From contig SKIB01000116.1 in NCBI GenBank assembly GCA_007116635.1, forward strand, positions 1-33,033: DNA of 33,033 nucleotides. Reading direction: 5' to 3'. A program made the translations under genes and the position numbers. The notes below the pieces were generated by a model. That model was given only the letters and a program-made list of their open reading frames with translations. It had not been told where the DNA came from and did no database searches. Shown piece by piece: positions 23,185 to 30,515 of the stretch (within the stretch, counting starts at the first letter, position 1; each line of letters opens with the position of its first letter). The stretch comes from Saccharospirillaceae bacterium. Its GTDB lineage: Bacteria; Pseudomonadota; Gammaproteobacteria; Pseudomonadales; Natronospirillaceae.

Positions 23185-25203
23185 ATGACTCAGATCACCA
23201 GACCCAAAACCCTGTTGGCCGCAGTGGCCGCTGTCTCCGCCATGGGGTTGGCGGCTTGCGACTACAGCAAGTTGCCAGATCAGGGGCATATTCCTCAGCC
23301 CAGTCCAATAGCTCAACCATCCTCATCTGTTGGTGCGGATACCCTACCAACCAGTGTGCCGAGTGTTACCCTGACTCCCACAGCCGAGCCAACCTCGACT
23401 TTGGTACCGTCGCCCTCTCCTTGTAATACGGATGCGACCGATGTTCCAAGGCCAACATCTTCAGCGGGTTGTGGTGGTTCGATGCAACCAATGCCAAGCA
23501 CTTCACCAACGCCCTTACCCATACTCTTGCCCAGTTTTCCTGATTGGCAGCCTCCTACGCCAAAGCCAACCATTCCTGAAGTGCCAATTCCAACGCATCA
23601 GCCCTCGCCCAGTCCAATAGCTGGTCTGATTCGTTTCGAACCAGCTCAACCAGTGAGCTGGTGTCCGACTGAGGATAATTATGATCCACAGGCGACCTAT
23701 CAGACGGGCCAGCTGGTGATTTATCAGCAGGCAATTTATCGTGCAAGCTATAGGGTATCCCCGTACCTAGATTTTTTGCCAGGGCAAGAGGACAGCGGAC
23801 TGTCTGGTCAGCCCAGTAATCCTTGGCAATGGCTCGAGCCGGTTACTGATGATTGGTGTGCTGGTTTGGCAGTGGATGTGCAGGGTAATCTAATGGAGTT
23901 GGGAGGCTGGCCCTTTGTAAGCAACAGGGGGCTGCCTGTGGATTTGGCCGCTAGTCAGCATCGCTTGTCCGCCTATTATCCCGGCTATGCCATTTATTAT
24001 GGGCGTGAGTTCTTGCTTGAACATGTGCCTTTTGAGTCGATTGATGATTTGTTTTATAGCGATGTGCAAGTCAGTGATCAGGGCATTGTTTTGCAAGATG
24101 ATTGGGGCATGATCGAGCGAATCTTTGCGGGTGATAACTTTTACACCCACCTAAGAGGTAACTTCGGACAATTGACTCGGGCCAAGGTGGTACATGATGA
24201 TCAGCGAATTCATTTGCAAATTGGTACTCCTGGTTTGTCCGAGGCCTTGGCTACTGTGATCGCTACTGAGGAGGCTCGTGTTGGTTTTGCTCAGGGCGTT
24301 CGGCAGTTCTTTAATCAATATGCCTTGACCTTTGATGGTCTGCACCTGGATTGGCAATACCCCGAAGATCATTGGTCATTGGTGTGTGGCGGCAATGCAG
24401 AATGCGAACAGCAACACAGGCATGAGGATGCGACAAACATCCTGCTGTTGATGGCGCAGCTGCAGAGGGAAATGGACCTATGGCAGCAAGAGTTTAATCG
24501 ACCATTCTACCTAAGCCTGACCGTGGGTGAGCGGCAGGCCGAGCGCTTACACGCAGCAGATCTTGACTGGCCAGCTTTGATGCCCTTGGTCGATCAGGTG
24601 CATCTCTGGGCGCTGGATTATGCCAAGGGTAGTGACAGTCAGCCTGTGCACCATAGCTCCATTCGTGCCGCCGCACCTGGTGAGCAAAGTGCTGAAGGTC
24701 TGGTGACTAAGGCATTGGCCTTGGGTGCTGATCCCAGTAAGTTGATGCTTTCTGTCGCCAGTCATGCTGTGGGTTGGCAGGGTGTCTCAAGCCCTGAGGC
24801 GGATCCTTTTGCCGGTTTGGCTGAAGCGCCCTTTGGTCGTAGCCCAAATTGTCATGGCTATGCTCTGCTACCCTGCGGCCAGGTCGAGGATGGTATGATC
24901 ACCAGTGCCAAGGTGTACTTCTCGTATCGCTCCGACGGTCAGATCGATCTGGGTTGGCTCGAGTCACAGTTGATCCCGCGAATCAGTCTTGATTGGCAGT
25001 TTGTAGAGGACACTGTTCTTGGGCGCTCATACCTATGGCAGCCAGAATTAGGTCAGTTGATCAGTTTTGAATCACCTGATCTGGTGTTGGCGAAGGGGGA
25101 TCTTATTAGAGAGCATCAGTTGCAAGGCTTGTTCTTAACCGACATTGCGGCCAGTAGTTTTGGCACCGTCAATGTCAGTAATGCAGCCCTAAGACGCCGC
25201 TAA
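23185..25203 (+). CDS. GH18-like lipoprotein with chitin-binding-like module; catalytic Glu replaced by Gln
   Basis: A 672-residue lipoprotein. The signal peptide ends MGLAAC (Cys25, lipobox LAAC) with Asp at +2. A Pro/Ser/Thr-rich linker runs to about residue 155. Residues ~159-230 resemble a CBM5/12 chitin-binding module (ATYQTGQLVIYQQAIYRASY, then PWQWLEPVTDDWC). From ~235 a GH18-like barrel follows. Its active-site motif reads FDGLHLDWQYP: against the family pattern DGxDxDxE, Asp384 and Asp389 remain, the middle Asp is His387 and the catalytic Glu is Gln391 (CAA). The usual MxYD element is WALDYAK and the final barrel Trp motif is LFLTDIA. Hydrolysis is therefore unlikely; a chitin-binding role is inferred. 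The ATG at 23185 has GGAAG upstream; a start at 23122 would spoil the signal peptide. A perfect CRP site lies upstream. Confidence 0.83.
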   Translation: MTQITRPKTLLAAVAAVSAMGLAACDYSKLPDQGHIPQPSPIAQPSSSVGADTLPTSVPSVTLTPTAEPTSTLVPSPSPCNTDATDVPRPTSSAGCGGSMQPMPSTSPTPLPILLPSFPDWQPPTPKPTIPEVPIPTHQPSPSPIAGLIRFEPAQPVSWCPTEDNYDPQATYQTGQLVIYQQAIYRASYRVSPYLDFLPGQEDSGLSGQPSNPWQWLEPVTDDWCAGLAVDVQGNLMELGGWPFVSNRGLPVDLAASQHRLSAYYPGYAIYYGREFLLEHVPFESIDDLFYSDVQVSDQGIVLQDDWGMIERIFAGDNFYTHLRGNFGQLTRAKVVHDDQRIHLQIGTPGLSEALATVIATEEARVGFAQGVRQFFNQYALTFDGLHLDWQYPEDHWSLVCGGNAECEQQHRHEDATNILLLMAQLQREMDLWQQEFNRPFYLSLTVGERQAERLHAADLDWPALMPLVDQVHLWALDYAKGSDSQPVHHSSIRAAAPGEQSAEGLVTKALALGADPSKLMLSVASHAVGWQGVSSPEADPFAGLAEAPFGRSPNCHGYALLPCGQVEDGMITSAKVYFSYRSDGQIDLGWLESQLIPRISLDWQFVEDTVLGRSYLWQPELGQLISFESPDLVLAKGDLIREHQLQGLFLTDIAASSFGTVNVSNAALRRR

Positions 25204-25231
25204 GACACATGTAAGCTGAATTGGAATGCAA

Positions 25232-25259
25232 TAAAAAAGCGCTGTAAGAGCGCTTTTTT
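25232..25259 (+). terminator. Terminator of the GH18-like gene, first
   Basis: AAAAAAGCGCT, loop GTAAG, AGCGCTTTTTT: about 11 bp including the A/T flank, hence usable in both directions. It starts about 29 bases after the stop codon. Confidence 0.9.
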
Positions 25260-25296
25260 ATGGTCTGACATGGCTGTTGAGCGATGTTTTGGATAT

Positions 25297-25325
25297 AAAA
25301 AAACCAGCCAAGGCTGGTTTTTTTA
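25297..25325. terminator. Second tandem terminator, bidirectional
   Basis: AAAAAAACCAGCC, loop AA, GGCTGGTTTTTTT: a near-perfect palindrome flanked by A and T tracts, able to stop transcription from either side. It is about 40 bases past the first terminator. The rep gene ends about 415 bp away on the other strand. Confidence 0.85.
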
Positions 25326-25590
25326 ACTTGTTTTTGTTGTTAGCAAACACTGGTTGTTGTTGGTTTTTTGGCCTGTTGTTATTGTTGGTGGCCGTTTTTT
25401 AGCTTTGTTGTTGTCTTTGTTGCTCCCTTATTACAAAGCAGAAAGCGTGCCAATTTTTTACAGTCTGGTCATGGGCAATAAATGAACAATGATCAGGCAT
25501 GAAAATTGAAGTTCGTCACAAAAATATTACCTTTTGCTTATTAAATCAACAGTTAAATACTTGGCTCGCCCACCAGGCCTAGGATCGATC

Positions 25591-25627
25591 GTTACCTGTT
25601 ACCCTGAGTGTTACCGAATTTGTTACC
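25591..25627. repeat. GTTACC direct-repeat array
   Basis: GTTACC occurs at 25591, 25598, 25610 and 25622, the last three exactly 12 bp apart. GGTAAG/GTTACT follow around 25635-25646 and GGTAAC near 25679-25684. The regular phasing resembles an array of protein-binding boxes, although the site lies between the 3' ends of two genes. Confidence 0.45.
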
Positions 25628-25740
25628 TTGTGCTGGTAAGTGTTACTTTTAGGGCAAATTCATGGCTGGTTGCTGACTGGGTAACAGTTTGTCAGAGGAA
25701 GAAGTCTTAGGCGGGCTAGCGCAGGAGTGAGAGCCTGAGG

Positions 25741-27771
25741 TTAAGTGCGGCCCAGCATGCTGGCAAAGGCAGCCTTGGCCACGGCATCTACCGCTTCTTT
25801 GCTGGCTTTTTGCCCGGGCAGGCCTTCATAGCTGAGATCGGTTTGCGGCATTTCTTCAATAAAGCGGCTGGGGCTGCAGTCGAATATTTCGCCGTATTGC
25901 TTGCGCTTGGCGGCCCAAGTCAGGCACAGGCTTTTTTTGGCCCGAGTGATTCCAACATACATCAGGCGTCGTTCCTCTTCGAGGTTACCCTCTTCGATGC
26001 TGCTGCGGTGGGGTATTATGTCCTCCTCCGCGCCGATCAGGTACACATGGGGAAATTCAAGTCCTTTGCTGGCGTGCAATGTCATCAGTTGAATGGCATC
26101 AAAGTCGTCATCGTTTTCTTCTTGCCGCTCCAGCAGATCCCGCAGCATCAGCTTGCTCACCGCCTCTTGCAGTTGCAGCTCGCTTTCATCCTCGTCGTCA
26201 TTGTTCTCCAGCAAGCGCTCCAAGCCATCAAATAAGAACTGGGTGTTTTGCAATCGTTTTTCTGCCGCCTTGAGGTTGCTGCTGTCTTGGCGTAAAAATT
26301 CGTCGTAACCAAGGTTGCTGCACAGCTGGCGTAACAGCTGAATGGGTTTGTGGCTGGCGCGCAGTTGCTGGCTTAAATCCTCAATCAGCTCGGCAAATTG
26401 GCCTAGGGCCTGCTGTTGGCGCTGATCAAAATACAGCTGGCGTTTGGGGTGCTGGCAGGCGGCTAAAAGACTGCAGTGTTCGGCCTGTGCGCACTGATGC
26501 AGGGCCTGGAGGCTGGCAGCACCAATGTCGCGTCTTGGGGTGTTGATGATACGCAGTAGGGCGGCGTCATCACTGGGGTTAACCAATAAACGCAGGTAGC
26601 TGAGCATGTCCTTAATTTCGGCTTTGGCAAAAAAGCTGCTGCCACCGCTGATTTTATAGGGCAGGCCAAGCTGTTGTAGCTTGAGTTCCAGCAGTCGGGC
26701 TTGATGGTTGCCGCGATAAAGTATGGCAAAGTCACCATAGGCATAGCCCTGCAGCAGTTTGCGCTGTTGCAAATCAAGGCAAACCCGCTCCATCTCGTCC
26801 ATTTCGTCCTTGGTGCGTACCACCCGTATGGGCTCGCCATCGCCCATTTGACTCCACAGCTGCTTGGTAAAAAGGTGCGGATTGTTGTCGATCACCTGAT
26901 TGGCAACCCGCAGGATGCGGCTGGTGGAGCGATAATTCTGCTCCAGCTTAACGATTTTTAGTTGTGGAAAGTCTTGCTGCAGCTGGCCAAGGTTTTCTGG
27001 CCTGGCTCCTCGCCAACTGTAGATGGACTGATCGTCGTCACCTACCACCGTAAAGCGTGGAAACTCGCGCACCAGCAGCTTGACCAGCTGATACTGGCTC
27101 AGGTTGGTGTCCTGATATTCATCGACCAACAGGTAGCGCAGTTTGCGCTGCCAGCGTTCGCGCACGCTAGGCTGGGCTTGCAGTAGCTGTACCGGCAGAT
27201 TGATTAGGTCGTCAAAGTCGACGGCATTATAGGCCTTCAGCATGTCTTCGTACTGGACGAAAACCGCCGCGCCCACTTGCAGCATGGGGTCGTCTAACTG
27301 GCCAACCAGCTCATGCGGCTGGCGCATGTCGTTTTTCCAATTGGAGATTAGGTGCTGCACATGAGCGGCGTGTTCCAGATCATCAGGGTGCTCACGGGCC
27401 ATGATTTCTTTGATGACCTGCACGCAATCCTGCTGGTCAAAGAGAGTAAAGCCCGAGCGCAGGTGGGTGTGCTGCACCTCTTTGCGCAGCAGGGTCAGGC
27501 CCAGGTTATGAAAGGTGCAGACCATCAGACCACGGCTGCTGAGCTGCTGTTGGCGTAGCAGCTTGCTGGCCCGTTCTTTCATCTCGCGTGCTGCTTTGTT
27601 GGTGAAGGTCACAGCAGCGATCTGTTTGGCCTGATAGCCACATTGGCTGATCAAATAGGCAATTTTTTGCGTGATCACGCTGGTTTTGCCGGAGCCGGCA
27701 CCGGCCAGCACCAGCAGGGGGCCAGACACATGGCACACGGCTTGTTGTTGGCGGTCATTTAGGGCATTCAT
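25741..27771 (-). CDS. rep: ATP-dependent DNA helicase Rep
   Basis: A 676-residue superfamily 1A 3'-5' helicase, close to the usual Rep length (E. coli 673). Visible motifs: Walker A LVLAGAGSGKTSVITQKIAY, motif Ia AAVTFTNKAAREMKER, Rep-like HLISNWKNDMR, Walker B YLLVDEYQDTNLSQYQLV, motif III FTVVGDDDQSIYSWRGARPE, motif IV LEQNYRSTSRIL, and motifs V-VI LMTLHASKGLEFPHVYLIGA, EERRLMYVGITRAKKSL. Rep over UvrD is favoured by the N-terminus NALNDRQQQAV and SNWKND. It helps forks pass protein blocks. The ATG at 27771 matches the family start; 25 in-frame residues upstream look non-coding. No ribosome site is evident. The nested inverted repeat 27849-28023 lies just upstream. Confidence 0.93.
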   Translation of the reverse strand: MNALNDRQQQAVCHVSGPLLVLAGAGSGKTSVITQKIAYLISQCGYQAKQIAAVTFTNKAAREMKERASKLLRQQQLSSRGLMVCTFHNLGLTLLRKEVQHTHLRSGFTLFDQQDCVQVIKEIMAREHPDDLEHAAHVQHLISNWKNDMRQPHELVGQLDDPMLQVGAAVFVQYEDMLKAYNAVDFDDLINLPVQLLQAQPSVRERWQRKLRYLLVDEYQDTNLSQYQLVKLLVREFPRFTVVGDDDQSIYSWRGARPENLGQLQQDFPQLKIVKLEQNYRSTSRILRVANQVIDNNPHLFTKQLWSQMGDGEPIRVVRTKDEMDEMERVCLDLQQRKLLQGYAYGDFAILYRGNHQARLLELKLQQLGLPYKISGGSSFFAKAEIKDMLSYLRLLVNPSDDAALLRIINTPRRDIGAASLQALHQCAQAEHCSLLAACQHPKRQLYFDQRQQQALGQFAELIEDLSQQLRASHKPIQLLRQLCSNLGYDEFLRQDSSNLKAAEKRLQNTQFLFDGLERLLENNDDEDESELQLQEAVSKLMLRDLLERQEENDDDFDAIQLMTLHASKGLEFPHVYLIGAEEDIIPHRSSIEEGNLEEERRLMYVGITRAKKSLCLTWAAKRKQYGEIFDCSPSRFIEEMPQTDLSYEGLPGQKASKEAVDAVAKAAFASMLGRT

Positions 27772-27848
27772 CGGTTGGCTCAGACTCTGTTGGCTAGGGT
27801 TGTATTGTACTGCAGTGCAGGGAGAAATACGCACCAGCTTCGTCAAAG

Positions 27849-28023
27849 TTGTTTAGCAGTGCGGGTGCCAGCTTGTTGCTCGAGGCCTTTGTGCTGTTTG
27901 CTATGAGGCAGTCACCCGCAGGGAGCGGGTGTCTAGGCTACAGGGATGTACTTGCGCCGTGCCGAATAGCGAATAGCACAAAGGCCTCACAAACTGTTCA
28001 AGCATGGATACCCGCTACAACAA
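27849..28023. repeat. Nested imperfect inverted-repeat element between radC and rep
   Basis: The core arms 27882-27904 and 27966-27988 pair over 23 bp, with 14 perfect (GAGGCCTTTGTGCT / AGCACAAAGGCCTC) and only two G-T wobbles in the rest. A further stem CACCCGC/GCGGGTG lies inside the loop. The flanks outside the core also pair imperfectly (TTGTTTAGCAGTGCGGGTGCCA with the complement of TGGATACCCGCTACAACAA), making a palindromic element of about 175 bp. Its right edge runs over the last codons of radC. It looks like a MITE- or REP-like element, with no ORF inside. Confidence 0.6.
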
Positions 28024-28689
28024 GCCGCGCTGCGCCAAGCTGGTCACTACGCCATCACCAACCACCAAATGATCCAGTACCCGCACATCGATCAAGGCCA
28101 AGGCATCGCGTAAACGATAGGTGATCTGTTCATCGGCCTGACTGGGCTCGCTGATGCCTGAGGGGTGGTTGTGCGCCAGAATGCAGGCTGCGGCGCGCAT
28201 TTGCAAGGCCCTGGTGACCACCACGCGCGGGTAGACGGAAGCACCATCAATGGTGCCAAAAAACAGGGGTTCAAACCTTAGTAGTTGGTGTTGCTTGTTT
28301 AGCCAGAGTACGCAAAAGCGCTCGTGTTCCAGATCACGCAGGTGGCTCAGTAGTAATTGCTTGGCTTGTGCGGGGTCGCTGATACTGGGCCCTAGGGTCA
28401 GTTGCTGTTGTAGTTGGCGCTTCATTAGGGTCAGCATGGCTTGGATCTCGGCGTATTTGCAGGGGCCAATGCCGGGCTGGCGACAAAGCTGTTGTTGCTC
28501 GGCGTGCAGCAAGGGGCGCAGGCCGCCAAACTGCTCAAGCAAGTCCTGAGCCATCTGCAGTGCGCTTTTACCCTTGCTGCCGTGGCGCAGCAAAATGGCC
28601 AACAGCTCGGCGTCGCTTAGGCTGTCTGCGCCTTGAGCCAAAAGCTTTTCTCTGGGTTGTAAATGTTGTGGCCAATGTGCCATCGACAT
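28015..28689 (-). CDS. radC: RadC-family JAMM/MPN protein
   Basis: A 224-residue RadC. The N-terminal helix-hairpin-helix-like part (PREKLLAQGADSLSDAELLA, RQPGIGPCKYAEIQAMLTL) precedes a JAMM metalloprotease-like domain with ACILAHNHPSGISEPSQADE, where the two His and the Asp would bind zinc, and IDVRVLDHLVVGDGVVTSLA. The family was named for DNA repair, but the original radC allele was reassigned and the true role is unclear. AGGAGG lies 5 bases before the ATG at 28689. It is divergent from coaBC, the usual arrangement in gammaproteobacteria, and its 3' end merges with the inverted-repeat element. Confidence 0.93.
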   Translation of the reverse strand: MSMAHWPQHLQPREKLLAQGADSLSDAELLAILLRHGSKGKSALQMAQDLLEQFGGLRPLLHAEQQQLCRQPGIGPCKYAEIQAMLTLMKRQLQQQLTLGPSISDPAQAKQLLLSHLRDLEHERFCVLWLNKQHQLLRFEPLFFGTIDGASVYPRVVVTRALQMRAAACILAHNHPSGISEPSQADEQITYRLRDALALIDVRVLDHLVVGDGVVTSLAQRGLL

Positions 28690-28769
28690 AGGTACCTCCT
28701 TGTACAGGGTTCGATATTTTGTGAAGCACTGCGGAAATGTGAGTTTTTACTACCTACTACAGCGCCTGA

Positions 28770-28787
28770 TTTGCTAGTCTAAGCAAA
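28770..28787. promoter_or_regulatory. Inverted repeat in the radC-coaBC divergent promoter
   Basis: TTTGCT (28770-28775), AGTCTA, AGCAAA (28782-28787): perfect 6-bp inverted repeat 30 bases before the coaBC ATG, a suitable position for an operator. Regulator unknown. Confidence 0.3.
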
Positions 28788-28817
28788 CTTTTCAATCAAA
28801 TTTTAAGTTAGCATACT

Positions 28818-30044
28818 ATGGTAAAGCTTGCGCGGAAAAAAATTCTCCTTGGCATTGGTGGTGGTATTGCCGCCTACAAGTCCGCCATGCTGGTGCGCCT
28901 GTTGGTGGCTCAGGGTGCTGAGGTCCGAGTGGTGATGACCAAGGGAGGACAGGCCTTTATCCAGCCCTTAACCCTGCAAGCTCTGTCTGGGCATCCGGTG
29001 CATTGCGAGCTGTTGGACCCAGAGGCCGAAGCCGGCATGGGCCATATCGAATTATCACGCTGGCCGGATTTGATCCTGTTAGCACCAGCCACTGCCAATC
29101 TGCTGGCTCGGTTGGCCGCTGGCATGGCCGATGAGCTGCTGACCACTCTGGTGTTGGCCGCTAAGGTGCCTGTTTGGCTGGCGCCAGCCATGAACCAGCA
29201 AATGTGGCAAGCAGCCGTTACTCAGCGTAACCTGCACAGCCTGACGCAGCTCAATCCGCACTGGCAGTTCCTTGGGCCAGACTCGGGGTCACAGGCCTGC
29301 GGTGAGGTGGGGCCGGGCCGGATGCTGGAGCCGCAGGCCATGGTAGAGGCCATGATTGCGGCCTTAACGGCTGAGGCTTGGCAGCCTTTGGCTGGAAAAA
29401 AGATTCTGTTAACTGCCGGCCCCACGCAAGAGCCATTGGATCCGGTGCGGTTTTTAAGCAACCATAGCAGTGGCAAAATGGGCTATGCTTTAGCCGAGCA
29501 ATGCCAAGCTTTGGGCGCAGATGTGGTGCTCATTTCAGGGCCGGTTGAACTGGCTTGCCCTGCGGGCGTGCAACGCATTAGGGTGCAAACCGCGCGTGAG
29601 ATGCTGGCTGCGGTAGAACAGCATTTGCCTCAGTGTTTCGCCTTCTTTGCCGCGGCTGCGGTGGCCGATTTTTATTTGCCTGAGGTGGCCAAGCACAAGT
29701 TGAAAAAGGCCGAGCAGCAGTTGGACAGTTTGACCCTGAATTTGCTACCCAACCCTGACATTCTAGCCACAGTGGCAGGGCATCAGCAGCGCCCAAGCTG
29801 GGTGATTGGCTTCGCTGCCGAGACGGACAATTTATTGCCACATGCGCGGGCAAAGCGAGTGCGCAAAGGTGCAGATCTGATCCTAGCCAATCAGGTGGGC
29901 ATGTTTGACTCTGGCATGAAGGCTGAAAATAATGCCATCACCCTTATAGCTGACGACCATGAGCACAGTTTTGCCATGCAAGACAAAACCAGCCTGGCCA
30001 AAGAAGTAATGACTTACTTATGCCAGCAAATTTTTAGGAATTGA
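28818..30044 (+). CDS. coaBC: Bifunctional phosphopantothenoylcysteine decarboxylase / phosphopantothenate-cysteine ligase
   Basis: A 408-residue fused CoaBC (Dfp) enzyme of coenzyme A synthesis. The FMN-dependent CoaC half (to about residue 185) has [17 protein letters not shown], the active-site His in [27 protein letters not shown], the substrate-binding PAMNQQMW, and the catalytic Cys in [13 protein letters not shown]. The CoaB half has [20 protein letters not shown] with the [13 protein letters not shown] dimer/nucleotide loop, [19 protein letters not shown] and [12 protein letters not shown]. Length is typical. The stop codon is two bases before the dut ATG, so the genes are tightly coupled. 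No Shine-Dalgarno sequence is clear at its own start. Confidence 0.96.
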   Translation: MVKLARKKILLGIGGGIAAYKSAMLVRLLVAQGAEVRVVMTKGGQAFIQPLTLQALSGHPVHCELLDPEAEAGMGHIELSRWPDLILLAPATANLLARLAAGMADELLTTLVLAAKVPVWLAPAMNQQMWQAAVTQRNLHSLTQLNPHWQFLGPDSGSQACGEVGPGRMLEPQAMVEAMIAALTAEAWQPLAGKKILLTAGPTQEPLDPVRFLSNHSSGKMGYALAEQCQALGADVVLISGPVELACPAGVQRIRVQTAREMLAAVEQHLPQCFAFFAAAAVADFYLPEVAKHKLKKAEQQLDSLTLNLLPNPDILATVAGHQQRPSWVIGFAAETDNLLPHARAKRVRKGADLILANQVGMFDSGMKAENNAITLIADDHEHSFAMQDKTSLAKEVMTYLCQQIFRN

Positions 30045-30046
30045 CG

Positions 30047-30502
30047 ATGAAAAAACGCATTCAGATTCGGGTGCTTGACCAGCGTTTGCTGGACTACGGT
30101 TTGCCGCAAGTGGCGACTGAGGGCAGTGCGGGGGTTGATCTGCGCGCCATCATCGATGCGCCGCTAGAATTAGCGCCTGGGCAGGCAGAACTGATCCCCA
30201 CGGGTATGTCGGTTTATATCCAGGATCCGGGCCTGGCGGCCATGTTGTTGCCTCGTTCGGGGTTGGGGCACAAACACGGCCTGGTGCTGGGTAACTTGGT
30301 GGGACTGATCGATTCCGATTACCAAGGGCCCTTGATGGTGTCCATCTGGAATCGCGGGCACAACAGTTTCACTTTGCAGCCGGGTGAGCGTTTGGCGCAG
30401 ATGATCATTGTGCCTGTGGTGCAGCCCGAGTTTGAGGTAGTCGAGGAATTTAGTGTTTCTGACCGTGGTCAAGGTGGCTTTGGTTCAACAGGTAGAGACT
30501 GA
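30047..30502 (+). CDS. dut: Deoxyuridine 5'-triphosphate nucleotidohydrolase (dUTPase)
   Basis: A 151-residue trimeric dUTPase that turns dUTP into dUMP and pyrophosphate, keeping uracil out of DNA. All five family motifs are present: SAGVDLRA (1, with metal-associated Asp), [11 protein letters not shown] (2), [19 protein letters not shown] (3, catalytic Asp and uracil-pocket Tyr), [12 protein letters not shown] (4) and [11 protein letters not shown] (5, C-terminal lid). The ATG at 30047 has AGGAA upstream; the in-frame TTG at 30041 overlaps the coaBC end and is less likely. It lies 13 bp before the AlgC-like gene, forming the conserved coaBC-dut-algC order. Confidence 0.97.
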   Translation: MKKRIQIRVLDQRLLDYGLPQVATEGSAGVDLRAIIDAPLELAPGQAELIPTGMSVYIQDPGLAAMLLPRSGLGHKHGLVLGNLVGLIDSDYQGPLMVSIWNRGHNSFTLQPGERLAQMIIVPVVQPEFEVVEEFSVSDRGQGGFGSTGRD

Positions 30503-30515
30503 CTAGGAGTTCAGC

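Larger units (their letters stand above)
25204..25740. other. Convergent gene-free region with two terminators, a T/G-rich tract and GTTACC repeats
   Basis: About 540 bp between the GH18-like gene and the rep stop. It holds two terminators (25232-25259, 25297-25325), a strand-biased T/G-rich stretch of GTTGTT runs at about 25326-25425, and four GTTACC boxes at 25591-25627 with related boxes to about 25690. No convincing ORF was seen. Confidence 0.6.

Noticed and set aside
25204-25740. CRISPR array or iteron origin suggested by the GTTACC repeats
   Set aside because: The repeated unit is only 6 bases at 7-12 bp period, far too short for CRISPR, and there is no replication-initiation gene nearby for an iteron origin.
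25741-27771. Calling the helicase UvrD or PcrA
   Set aside because: N-terminus (NALNDRQQQAV), the SNWKND element and the length match Rep better, though the families are close.
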